A stretch of 20,370 nucleotides of DNA from Bacteroidota bacterium (lineage in GTDB: Bacteria; Bacteroidota; Bacteroidia; UKL13-3), in assembly GCA_947462865.1 (NCBI GenBank), contig CANHRW010000010.1, forward strand, positions 1 through 20,370, in the 5' to 3' direction. The translations under genes and the position numbers were made by a program. The notes below the pieces were generated by a model. It saw nothing but the letters and a program-made list of their open reading frames with translations. It ran no database searches and was not told the origin of the DNA. Below, piece after piece: positions 8,116 to 15,833 of the stretch (within the stretch, counting starts at the first letter, position 1; the number at the start of each line of letters is the position of its first letter).

Positions 8116-9549
8116 ATGTTGCACAGGTATTTTAGACTATTCTTATTCATTTTGTTGGCACCTGGTGCTTTTTACTCCTGTAAAAAACTAGACAATTTTA
8201 CCAATCAGGCTGTTCAACTTAATTTCTCAACCGATACGCTTAATTTCGACTCATTATTTGGTAAATTGTACAACAGTACAGACTCCATCAACATGTATCC
8301 TAGAAGCATTACATTACAAGTTCGTGTAAGTAACCCTTCTGAATATGATGTAAAAACAACTATTTCGTTAGCGGGCAACATCTATGGTTTTTTTAGGTTG
8401 AATGTAGATGGCAGATCTGGCAAACAATTTGATCAAATTGAAATAGGTGCCAAAGATTCAATTTACATTTTTGTACAAGCCAGTATAGATACTATTCAGG
8501 TTTTGGGATTTCAAGAAATTAATGATCAGCTTTTATTTGAAACCAATGGCAACAAGCAAGCAGTTGCAATGGTTGCTTATGCCCAAGGAAGTAATTTTTA
8601 TTCAAACAAAGTACTTGATTGTACTAAATATGACGACATGAACTGGAACAGTTCAAAGCCTTATTATTTAATGGACTCCGTATTGGTTCCAAAAGGTTGT
8701 ACACTTACCATTGATGCAGGCACACACATTTACAATTACAATAATTCCGCAATTTTAGTAGCTGGAACCCTGATTGTGAATGGCAATATCAGTTCTCCAG
8801 TTATTTTTGAAGGCAGCCGATTAGACGATGATTACAAAGAACTCGCTGGACAATGGATAGGCATACGCTTTCTTAAAGGCAGCACCAACAATACCATGAG
8901 AGGAGCAGTAATAAAAAATGCTTACATAGGAATAGAAATTGATTCGCTCTCAGAAAATGAAAAGCCCAATTTGGTGCTCGAACAAACGGTCATTAAAAAT
9001 ATGAGTGCTGTAGGTTTGTTAAGTTATTCTGGTGAACTCAAAGCAAGTAATAATTTAATTTACAATTGTGGCCTATTCGGACTGGTAGGTGAATTTGGTG
9101 GAAATTATGAATTGACACACAATACTGTTTATTTGAGCAATAGTGGAACCGTAAGAAAAGATCCAGGAATAGTATTCAGCAATGCCCCTTTAAGAAATGA
9201 AAATGGTACCATTAGGTTTAGCATTCCTCTGAATTTAACTTTAACCAACAATATTTTTTATGGTAATTTGGATAATGATTTTTTCATAAATAACGATGCC
9301 GAAGGTGCACCCATTCAAAATAATATCATAGCGTCTAATCTTCTCAAATCAAAGAATGCTGTATACAACAGCAATGGAAATTTATTAAGTATTGACCCAC
9401 AACTCAAGGACATACCAAACAATGATTTTGATTTAAAAGCTGGAAGTCCTTGCAAGGGTTCTGGAAAAGCTACCTCTATATTTATAGACATATTGGGTAG
9501 AACTAGAAATTCTTCAAATCCAAGCATTGGTGCTTTTGAGGGCGAATAA
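8116..9549 (+). CDS. Lipoprotein with right-handed parallel beta-helix
   Basis: A 477-residue probable lipoprotein; its signal sequence ends FYSC with Cys22 as the lipid site. Residues ~25-180 are a beta-rich region beginning LNFSTDTLNFDSLF, which includes a VRVSNPSEYDVKTTISLAG segment resembling an Ig-like sandwich. From ~190 the protein turns into short repeated strands rich in Asn and Gly (GCTLTIDAGTHIY, VAGTLIVNGNISSPVIFEGS, LEQTVIKNMSAVGLLSYSG, SNNLIYNCGLFGLVG, LTNNIFYGNL), typical of a right-handed parallel beta-helix. It ends DILGRTRNSSNPSIGAFEGE, a common ending for such proteins. No catalytic motif was recognised; similar folds bind or cleave polysaccharides. It begins 20 bases after the thioesterase stop. 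A weak -7-like TAATTTTA (8101-8108) lies just before the start, so it may have its own promoter or be read from upstream. Confidence 0.85.
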   Translation: MLHRYFRLFLFILLAPGAFYSCKKLDNFTNQAVQLNFSTDTLNFDSLFGKLYNSTDSINMYPRSITLQVRVSNPSEYDVKTTISLAGNIYGFFRLNVDGRSGKQFDQIEIGAKDSIYIFVQASIDTIQVLGFQEINDQLLFETNGNKQAVAMVAYAQGSNFYSNKVLDCTKYDDMNWNSSKPYYLMDSVLVPKGCTLTIDAGTHIYNYNNSAILVAGTLIVNGNISSPVIFEGSRLDDDYKELAGQWIGIRFLKGSTNNTMRGAVIKNAYIGIEIDSLSENEKPNLVLEQTVIKNMSAVGLLSYSGELKASNNLIYNCGLFGLVGEFGGNYELTHNTVYLSNSGTVRKDPGIVFSNAPLRNENGTIRFSIPLNLTLTNNIFYGNLDNDFFINNDAEGAPIQNNIIASNLLKSKNAVYNSNGNLLSIDPQLKDIPNNDFDLKAGSPCKGSGKATSIFIDILGRTRNSSNPSIGAFEGE

Positions 9550-9588
9550 GCCCTAAACAGAAACAGCAAGCAATTGTGCATATCTTAT

Positions 9589-9620
9589 CTTGCGTGTGAA
9601 TTGACTTACAGTTACTTTTG
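9589..9620 (+). promoter_or_regulatory. Promoter of the B12 uptake operon
   Basis: A -33-like CTTG (9589-9592), a 20-base spacer and a perfect -7 box TACTTTTG (9613-9620) match the Bacteroidota promoter consensus TTG-N19-21-TAnnTTTG. The predicted transcription start falls a few bases later, immediately before the cobalamin riboswitch, which strongly supports the call. Confidence 0.7.
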
Positions 9621-9628
9621 CATTATCA

Positions 9629-9795
9629 CGGTTCAACATTGTTGATGAAAAGGGAACATGGGTGAAAATCCCAGACAGTACCCGCTGCTGTAAACACTTA
9701 CTGTAATCAGTATTTTTAAGCAAACTTGTTGTCACTTTCAGCTTGCTGATGGGAAGACAAGCTTAAAAAGGTGTAAGTCAGAAGACCTGCCTTGG
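9629..9795 (+). ncRNA. Cobalamin (AdoCbl-type) riboswitch
   Basis: This leader controls the B12 uptake operon by binding a cobalamin. The core is easy to follow: GAAAAGGGAAcatGGGTG from about 9647, AAAATCCC, then CCCGCTGCTGTAA at 9681-9693, a variable region with a GCTTG...CAAGC hairpin (9741-9762), and the B12 box AGTCAGAAGACCTGCC at 9776-9791. A small hairpin (ACTTT/AAAGT, 9811-9828) and about 70 further bases separate the aptamer from the btuB start. No U-run terminator is seen there, so control is more likely at translation initiation than by termination. The edges of the aptamer are approximate. Confidence 0.93.
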
Positions 9796-9896
9796 TAAAT
9801 AAAATGGTTGACTTTCGGGAAAAAAAGTTGGACTGCTGCTGCATGTGTTATCGCGCATTGTTGCATGCTCCTGCTATATCCCATTATTGAAAAAAA

Positions 9897-11768
9897 TTGA
9901 AGATCAAAAGATTGATATGCATACTCTTTATTGGTTTATTAAACCCAATATATACCTATGCACAATCAGATAGCAGCCACCAACTTCCACAAATAATGAT
10001 TAAAGGATTGCGGTTTTCTGGTTTTCATACCGGCTCATTTTTACAAAACATCGGGTTGGAAAACAGTGCTGTTCAACTCAATCAAAGTATCCACCAAGTA
10101 TTGTCATTGCATTCAGGCATTTATATCAAGAATGGTGGGCCATCACTATTGGCTTCAAGTGCTACAAGGGGAAGTACTGCACAACAAACCTCAACAGTTT
10201 GGTGCGGAATACCTATTGAAAGTCCTATGCTAGGACAGACTGACCTTTCTATGTTACCTTCATTTTTATTTGATGGAATGGGAATACTATACGGTGCACA
10301 ATCTAGTTTATTTGGCAGTGGAAATATTGGTGGAACCATACAACTCAATCATTCCAATCAAATCAAAAGAGGGCTTCATGCTGAGCTATTGATTGGAATG
10401 GGTAGTTTTGAAGAGTACAACCAAGGAGTAAAATTGGCTTACGCAGGCAATAAAATGAGTGCACAACTCAAAGTATTGAACCAATATGCCCGTAATAATT
10501 TTGACTATGAAATAAAGGGCTTAGGAAGCCAATTGATGCAGCATGCCAATGTAAAACAAACCGCCTTAATGCAAGAGTTCAATTATACCCCTAATCGTTT
10601 TCACAGTTTTGATTTTAAAATTTGGCTTCAGCAAAACAACAGGCTATTGCCCGATTTAATTGGTGCTTCAAAAGACAATGCCATTCAAAACAACCAATTC
10701 GCAAGAACTATTTTTACTTATAAGTTCAATAAAGGCAATTATCAACTTCAATCTAGAACAGCCCTCTTTAATGAATATTTTGATTATTCAAGCATAACAA
10801 CGAGTTTAACAAAAACTAGATTTGTACAATTGAGTCAGGGTTTAGACCAAACATGGAGTTTTCAAAAACACAGAATTTTATTAAGCGGACAATTGCTAGC
10901 TATAAATGGGTTTACAGATAATTACAGTGCAGAAAAATCATATATACAACCAAGTGTTTTAGGTACAATACAGTCTAATTGGTGGAATCATAAACTAGAA
11001 ACACAAATTAATATTCGTAAACAATGGTATAACCAGAAAGGAATTCCACTTATTCCTGGATTTGGATACAAATGGCAAATAAAAAATTGGGTTGCTTTAA
11101 GTGGAAATATTGCACTAGGGTTCAGAATGCCCACTTTAAATGATTTGTACTGGAATCCGGGTGGAAACCAAAATCTCAATCCTGAGCAAAGTAAAAGCTA
11201 TGAAACAGGTATTATTATCAAGCACAAACAGTTACAAATTAGACTGAATGCCTACAACAGAACTTGCACCAATCAAATTACCTGGATGGCAAATTCCAAT
11301 GGCTTATGGTATGCTGAAAACACCAACGAAGTGGAAGTAAACGGACTTGAATTGATTTGGCAACTAGAAAAAAAATGGTCTGAATTTCAATTTGTTTTTA
11401 GGGGTCAACATGATTACTGTTTGGCACTGAACAAAGATCAAAAAAGTACAAGTACTTTCAATAAACAAATGATGTATGTTCCAAAGCTTAAACATCTGGT
11501 GCAATTTGAAATAATACATGGTAATTATAAACTTCAATACATACATCAGTATGTAGGTCAACGCTTTTATACCAGTGACAACAGCGAAGCATTGCCTGAC
11601 TACCAAATTGGCAATGTATTTTTGCAAAAACAATTGAACCTGCGAATACTCAAAGGTTTGGCATTTCAATTCGGAATCATGAATTGCTGGAACCAACAAT
11701 ACCAAAACATTCTTAATAGACCAATGCCTGGTCGTCAACTCAACTTAACCATAAACTATCAATTTTAA
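9897..11768 (+). CDS. btuB: TonB-dependent vitamin B12 receptor (BtuB-like)
   Basis: A 623-residue outer-membrane TonB-dependent receptor, close to the length of E. coli BtuB. Signal peptide ~1-22; no CarboxypepD-regulatory-like N-terminal extension of the SusC kind. The plug domain (~40-150) shows SGIYIKNGGPSLLASSATRG, the QQTSTVWCGIPI segment and GILYGAQSSLFGSGNIGGTI. The rest forms the 22-strand barrel, including a FRMPTLNDLYW motif and a terminal aromatic residue (NLTINYQF). Assignment to B12 rests mainly on the cobalamin riboswitch directly upstream and the BtuG-like gene downstream. The start is TTG at 9897 after an A6 run; an ATG at 9917 is out of frame. It is the first gene of a four-gene operon (gaps of 1-3 bases, or a 4-base overlap). 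Confidence 0.88.
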   Translation: MKIKRLICILFIGLLNPIYTYAQSDSSHQLPQIMIKGLRFSGFHTGSFLQNIGLENSAVQLNQSIHQVLSLHSGIYIKNGGPSLLASSATRGSTAQQTSTVWCGIPIESPMLGQTDLSMLPSFLFDGMGILYGAQSSLFGSGNIGGTIQLNHSNQIKRGLHAELLIGMGSFEEYNQGVKLAYAGNKMSAQLKVLNQYARNNFDYEIKGLGSQLMQHANVKQTALMQEFNYTPNRFHSFDFKIWLQQNNRLLPDLIGASKDNAIQNNQFARTIFTYKFNKGNYQLQSRTALFNEYFDYSSITTSLTKTRFVQLSQGLDQTWSFQKHRILLSGQLLAINGFTDNYSAEKSYIQPSVLGTIQSNWWNHKLETQINIRKQWYNQKGIPLIPGFGYKWQIKNWVALSGNIALGFRMPTLNDLYWNPGGNQNLNPEQSKSYETGIIIKHKQLQIRLNAYNRTCTNQITWMANSNGLWYAENTNEVEVNGLELIWQLEKKWSEFQFVFRGQHDYCLALNKDQKSTSTFNKQMMYVPKLKHLVQFEIIHGNYKLQYIHQYVGQRFYTSDNSEALPDYQIGNVFLQKQLNLRILKGLAFQFGIMNCWNQQYQNILNRPMPGRQLNLTINYQF

Positions 11769-11771
11769 ACC

Positions 11772-12746
11772 ATGAGAAATACTACAAAAATTATTTTTTT
11801 AGCATTGCTATTGTATTTTCCAATAGCAACCTATGCACAAACAGTTTCAACATTTGAGAACATTAATTTGCCAGAAAAAAGCTATCTAAATGGTAGTGAT
11901 AATAAGGGGGGCTTTGCAAGTGGAAATGCCTTTTTTGTGAATTTTTTTGACACAGTAGCTGGCGATTTCTGGACAGGTTTTTCTGTTTCCAACATGAAAG
12001 ATACTATAGATGTTGGCTATACCAATATGTACAGTGTTGTAAATGCAACAGGGCACAATGGTTCTAACAATTATGCAGTAGCCTACCAATCTGCTAAAGT
12101 GGTGTTAACCGGTGAAGCCAAAGGAAAACAGGTGTTAGGATTTTTTGTGAACAATGGCACATATTCCTACAATGACATGAAAAAAGGAAGTGCGTTTTCA
12201 AAAAAATTCGGCGGAAGCAGTGGAAACGATTCAGATTATTTTAAAATAAATATTCAGGCTTGGAAAGCCAATGGCATTCCTGCCGATACCGCTCTTACTT
12301 TTTATTTAGCTGACTATACAAGCGCCGACAGTAGTAAAGATTATATCATTAAAGATTGGACATGGGTAGACTTAAAAGCACTCAATGATATAGATAGTTT
12401 ATTCATTACTTTTGAGTCGAGTGACACTGGACAGTTTGGTATCAATACACCTACTTATTTTTACATGGATGATTTCACCACAAGGAATTTAAGCAGTTCG
12501 GTTTCACTGAACGAATGGAACAAATCTCAATCGGTTGTAGTGTATCCAAATCCAGTAGAAAATAAATTGTATATAGGCGGTATTGATGCAATTCAATCTA
12601 TTCAAATTTTAGACTTAAATGGTAAATTGATTGGATCAAATATGGGTCAAAACCAAATTGAAACTGGGCATTTACAGTCGGGTATTTATCTATTGAATAT
12701 TGTTTCTGAAAACGGCAGATTCTCCAAAAAAATAGTGAAACAGTAA
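11772..12746 (+). CDS. DUF4465 protein with T9SS type A sorting domain, probable B12-locus surface protein
   Basis: A 324-residue secreted protein with a signal peptide (1-22) and a DUF4465 domain at ~25-237. Recognised features are STFENINLP, WTGFSVSN (67-74), FVNNGTYSYNDM (125-136), TFYLADY (176-182) and FYMDDF (230-235). Residues 255-324 are a T9SS type A tail (VVVYPNPVENKLYI ... GIYLLNI ... KKIVKQ), so it is exported through the T9SS and attached to the surface or released. DUF4465 proteins recur beside BtuB in Bacteroidota cobalamin loci, and I believe the cobalamin-binding BtuH lipoproteins are related, though I could not check this. A role as an extracellular cobalamin-binding or handover protein is an inference from the operon. 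It starts 3 bases after btuB. Confidence 0.85.
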   Translation: MRNTTKIIFLALLLYFPIATYAQTVSTFENINLPEKSYLNGSDNKGGFASGNAFFVNFFDTVAGDFWTGFSVSNMKDTIDVGYTNMYSVVNATGHNGSNNYAVAYQSAKVVLTGEAKGKQVLGFFVNNGTYSYNDMKKGSAFSKKFGGSSGNDSDYFKINIQAWKANGIPADTALTFYLADYTSADSSKDYIIKDWTWVDLKALNDIDSLFITFESSDTGQFGINTPTYFYMDDFTTRNLSSSVSLNEWNKSQSVVVYPNPVENKLYIGGIDAIQSIQILDLNGKLIGSNMGQNQIETGHLQSGIYLLNIVSENGRFSKKIVKQ

Positions 12747-12747
12747 A

Positions 12748-13731
12748 TTGAAACACCTGTTATTTTTGTATGGAATTTTGAGCGTAATTGTAACGCGGGC
12801 GCAGTATGCGCCCGCGGCAGGCTTACCTGGTTCAAATGCCATTTTCAAAGACTCATCAATGATAGCGTATTGGGCTGATTCCATTTTTTATGAACGCGGT
12901 TTCATTGCAATCAACGACAGTAGCCTAGGGCTTGCAACTGTTGGAGATGAAAATTCTGCAAAAGGAAAGGCGTTAGAAAATGGCGTCTTGAGTTTAGGAG
13001 ATGGTGGCACAGCTACTGCATATTTTTCAATGGGAATTGAAAATCAAAATGGGTATGATTTTGCTGTATTTGAAAATGGGTTCGAAGTACCAGGAAGCAA
13101 CCTTTACCATATGGAATTGGCCTACGTAGAAGTGAGTACTGATGGCATTCATTTTTTTAGATTTCCCAACCATTCACTTTCTCAGGATACCTTGCAAATA
13201 GGCAATTTTGAAGGCTTATACCCACACCAAATAGATGGGTTAGCAGGCAAGTATATTGCCGGTTATGGAACGCCTTTTGATTTGGAAATCCTCAAAGATA
13301 GTATTGGCAACAAACCTATTTATTACATTAGATTGAGGGATGTGGTTGGGTCATTGAATGACAGTTTCTGCAACTACGACTCTGAAAGAAGAAAAATAAA
13401 TGATCCATGGCCTACTAATTTTGCATCTAGTGGGTTTGATTTAGATGCCATCGCGGTGCTTCATAAAAAAGAAACAGGCCTAGCAGATCCAATACATCTA
13501 GAGGTGAATGTATACCCTAATCCAGTAATAAAGGGTTCAAAATTGTCTATTGATTTACCAGATGAAACACCATCCATAGTTAAAATCTATAACAGCATAG
13601 GTGAATGTGTGTTTGAATCTAGTTTTACGGGTAATCATCTTGAAATCCCGATACATTTTACATCAACCCTTTTTATGGTTGAGTGCATACAAAACAATAC
13701 AAAGCTTACTACTAAAATAATACAACAATGA
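12748..13731 (+). CDS. T9SS-exported cell-surface protein of the B12 locus
   Basis: A 327-residue secreted protein. The signal peptide ends at TRA|Q near residue 18, followed by APAAGLPGSNAI. A single beta-rich domain spans ~25-240, with FAVFENGFE (105-113), YVEVSTDG (126-133), IDGLAGKY, GYGTPFDLE (172-180), YYIRLRDVVGS and a terminal SSGFDLDAIAVL (227-238). I know this pattern from Bacteroidota 'cell surface protein' entries, but no biochemical function is known to me. Residues 253-327 are a T9SS type A tail (VNVYPNPVIKG ... TTKIIQQ). Its place between the DUF4465 gene and a btuG-like gene under the B12 riboswitch suggests cobalamin or cobinamide binding at the surface. The start is TTG, one base after the previous stop; the first in-frame ATG would remove the signal peptide. 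Confidence 0.82.
   Translation: MKHLLFLYGILSVIVTRAQYAPAAGLPGSNAIFKDSSMIAYWADSIFYERGFIAINDSSLGLATVGDENSAKGKALENGVLSLGDGGTATAYFSMGIENQNGYDFAVFENGFEVPGSNLYHMELAYVEVSTDGIHFFRFPNHSLSQDTLQIGNFEGLYPHQIDGLAGKYIAGYGTPFDLEILKDSIGNKPIYYIRLRDVVGSLNDSFCNYDSERRKINDPWPTNFASSGFDLDAIAVLHKKETGLADPIHLEVNVYPNPVIKGSKLSIDLPDETPSIVKIYNSIGECVFESSFTGNHLEIPIHFTSTLFMVECIQNNTKLTTKIIQQ
12794..12816. repeat. GC-rich perfect hairpin inside the signal-peptide coding region
   Basis: CGCGGGCGCA (12794-12803), loop GTA, TGCGCCCGCG (12807-12816): a 10-bp perfect inverted repeat, 18 of 20 stem bases G or C, in otherwise AT-rich coding DNA. It encodes the RAQYAPA portion around the signal-peptide cleavage site. It resembles a REP-type palindromic element, but no second copy was seen in the window. 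Confidence 0.75.
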
Positions 13732-14750
13732 GGCAAACCTTATTTTTTGTATTAGTATGTTGTCAACTGTTGCTGAGTTGCGACCCCAAAATAGCACAGC
13801 AAGATGCTATTGTAACTGGTAAAAAAAGTGGTTTTTTAATTGGGAATGAAGGCAATTTTCAATGGGGAAATGCCAGCCTTTCTTTGTATGACAATATTGA
13901 AAACAAACTGTATAAAGACATATACAAAAGCACCAATAACAAAGATTTAGGCGATGTATTACAATCGGTTAGCTATTTTAATAATGCCTATTATTTGGTG
14001 GTGAATCACTCAAGCAAAATAGAAGCAATAGACGCACAAAACTACAAAAGTCTATTTAGTATTACAGGCCTCATTTCGCCACGTTATTTTGTAGCAATCA
14101 ACCCCAATAAAGCCTATGTCAGTGACATGCAAGCCAACGGAATATATGTGCTTAATTTAAATGAAAAGAGCGTGCAAAAAATTATTCCATTGCAAGGCTG
14201 GAATGAACAGTTATTGGTAGTAGGGAACAAACTATTTGTTTGCAATAAAAACACCCATAACTTATACATCATAGATACGCAAACTGATCGTGTAACTGAT
14301 AGCATTTTGGTTGCCAAAGGAGCCAATAGTATTTGCGTAGATGCCAATCAGAAAATTTGGTTGGCCTGTGGTGGAAACTTAACAAATTACCCAGGTTATT
14401 TATTTCAAATTGATCCAGAAACCAAAGACATTTTAAAACAATTCAAATTCAAAGTAAATGAAGCCCCAAATGCTGTTCAATATGAACCAAGCAATAACAT
14501 GGTGTATTATTTAAATGGGGGATTGTTTCAGCTTTCTGTTGACGATAGCGCATTAACTACTTTGCCAATTATAAGTAAGAAAAATGCAAACTTGTATGCC
14601 TTCAAAATTATTGACCAACAGTTATTGCTATCGGATGTAAAAGATTTTGTTCAAGCCTCAGAAATTGGGATTTATACCCTTCAAGGTAACCTCATTCAAT
14701 CATTTACCGGAGGAATCAATGCCTCAAGTTTTTGCAAACTGATCAATTAA
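13728..14750 (+). CDS. btuG: BtuG-like cobalamin-binding beta-propeller lipoprotein
   Basis: A 340-residue lipoprotein (signal ending LLLSC, Cys18) with a YncE/DUF5074-like seven-bladed propeller. The mature part opens with FLIGNEGNFQWGNASLSLYD (36-55), very like the NEGN-x-x-x-x-N-A-S/T opening of Bacteroides BtuG. Repeated blades follow, for example YYLVVNHSSKIEAIDAQNYK, AYVSDMQANGIYVLNLNEKS, LFVCNKNTHNLYIIDTQTDR and IWLACGG. In Bacteroides thetaiotaomicron, BtuG sits on the cell surface, binds B12 with extremely high affinity and docks onto BtuB. Riboswitch control and the btuB-first operon support the same role. The start overlaps the upstream stop by four bases (ATGA). The stop overlaps that of the convergent mscS gene within TTAA. 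Ligand identity is an inference from family and context. Confidence 0.8.
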   Translation: MRQTLFFVLVCCQLLLSCDPKIAQQDAIVTGKKSGFLIGNEGNFQWGNASLSLYDNIENKLYKDIYKSTNNKDLGDVLQSVSYFNNAYYLVVNHSSKIEAIDAQNYKSLFSITGLISPRYFVAINPNKAYVSDMQANGIYVLNLNEKSVQKIIPLQGWNEQLLVVGNKLFVCNKNTHNLYIIDTQTDRVTDSILVAKGANSICVDANQKIWLACGGNLTNYPGYLFQIDPETKDILKQFKFKVNEAPNAVQYEPSNNMVYYLNGGLFQLSVDDSALTTLPIISKKNANLYAFKIIDQQLLLSDVKDFVQASEIGIYTLQGNLIQSFTGGINASSFCKLIN

Positions 14751-15826
14751 TTTTGCATAATCACCATCTGTGTAGGGTAAGCAAACTCACAGTTGAATTG
14801 CTTCACAATTTCCATGATACGCAAATTGATTCTTTCTTTGATTTCCACCATCAAATCATAATCAATGGTATTGACAAAATAAATAACCAATATATTGAGC
14901 GAACTCGCGTCAAATTCTACAAAGCGTACGGTCATTTCTTTACCAGTTAAAGGTGCTTCATGTTGAATTGCATTTTTAATTTCTGCAATGATTTGCATGA
15001 TTTCATCTGGCTTTGATTTATAATTCAAAGACAGGTTAAAATGAACCCTTCTTTGCGAGCTTTGTGAAATGTTATTTAAATTTGAATCAACAATTTTCTT
15101 ATTAGGCACGTGCAATAAACTTTTTTCCAAAGTACGGATTCGAGTTGTTCTAAAGCCAATTTTTTCAACCACTCCCTTTACATCTCCTAACTCAACAATG
15201 TCTCCTACATTGAAAGGTTTGTCAATGTATATAATAAACGAGCCAATTAAATTAGCCAAGGTGTCTTGTGCTGCTAGGGCTATGGCCAAACCTCCTATAC
15301 CCAATGAAGTAATAACAGCTGTAATATTCACTTCAAAAGCCTTTGCTAAAATGACAAAAAATCCCAATATATAGATAATAATATGAGCCAAGCTTTTAAT
15401 AAAAACCACTAAATCTGGACTCAAAGCAGACTCTTCTGCATGCGTGTAAATGTATGCTGTAAAATCAACCCCTCTTTTAAACAAACGCATCCAAACCAAT
15501 ATCAATGCAATGAGAAAAACAGCATTTAAAAACCAACGCAAACCAAACTCTTTCACCGACACAATATTCCACTCTTCAGGAAAACTCAATTGGTTAAATG
15601 CAGCATATAAAATAAACAGCTGTACCAATTGATGAAAAGGCTTGTGCAATAAGCGGTGAAATTCATCAAAAAACTTCCCTTTACTTAAGCGTTTAAATAA
15701 TTTGTAGGAAAGCCAAGAGAAAAATCTTGCAAACAAGCCACTGAATACAAAACCAATTACCAAAACAGATACAAAACCTATGTAGGCTTTGATGCTGTTT
15801 CCTAAAATAATTTCATCCCAGTTCAT
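14747..15826 (-). CDS. MscS-family mechanosensitive channel
   Basis: A 359-residue inner-membrane protein with about five hydrophobic segments (near 12-34, 62-80, 98-116, 140-165 and the pore helix 168-200). The MscS signature is clear: ITSLGIGGLAIALAAQDTLA then NLIGSFIIYIDKPFNVGD, followed by the beta domain (GVVEKIGFRTTRIRT ... VPNKKIVDSNLNNIS) and a C-terminal alpha/beta domain. Such channels open under membrane tension and release solutes during osmotic downshock. There are more transmembrane segments than in E. coli MscS (three), as in the larger YnaI/YbdG-like members. It starts 7 bases after the dehydrogenase stop, so it is probably the last gene of the minus-strand operon. Its stop overlaps that of the convergent btuG-like gene. 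Confidence 0.92.
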   Translation of the reverse strand: MNWDEIILGNSIKAYIGFVSVLVIGFVFSGLFARFFSWLSYKLFKRLSKGKFFDEFHRLLHKPFHQLVQLFILYAAFNQLSFPEEWNIVSVKEFGLRWFLNAVFLIALILVWMRLFKRGVDFTAYIYTHAEESALSPDLVVFIKSLAHIIIYILGFFVILAKAFEVNITAVITSLGIGGLAIALAAQDTLANLIGSFIIYIDKPFNVGDIVELGDVKGVVEKIGFRTTRIRTLEKSLLHVPNKKIVDSNLNNISQSSQRRVHFNLSLNYKSKPDEIMQIIAEIKNAIQHEAPLTGKEMTVRFVEFDASSLNILVIYFVNTIDYDLMVEIKERINLRIMEIVKQFNCEFAYPTQMVIMQN

Positions 15827-15833
15827 TTGTTAA

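Noticed and set aside
9553..9735. 60-residue minus-strand open frame in the btuB leader
   Set aside because: It overlaps the promoter and the cobalamin riboswitch aptamer, which explain this sequence fully.
11364..11738. 124-residue open frame antisense to the 3' part of btuB
   Set aside because: It lies inside a clear beta-barrel coding region and its product shows no coherent signal or domain.
15069..15374. 101-residue open frame antisense to mscS
   Set aside because: It mirrors the conserved MscS signature region, so the open frame follows from the codon composition of the real gene.
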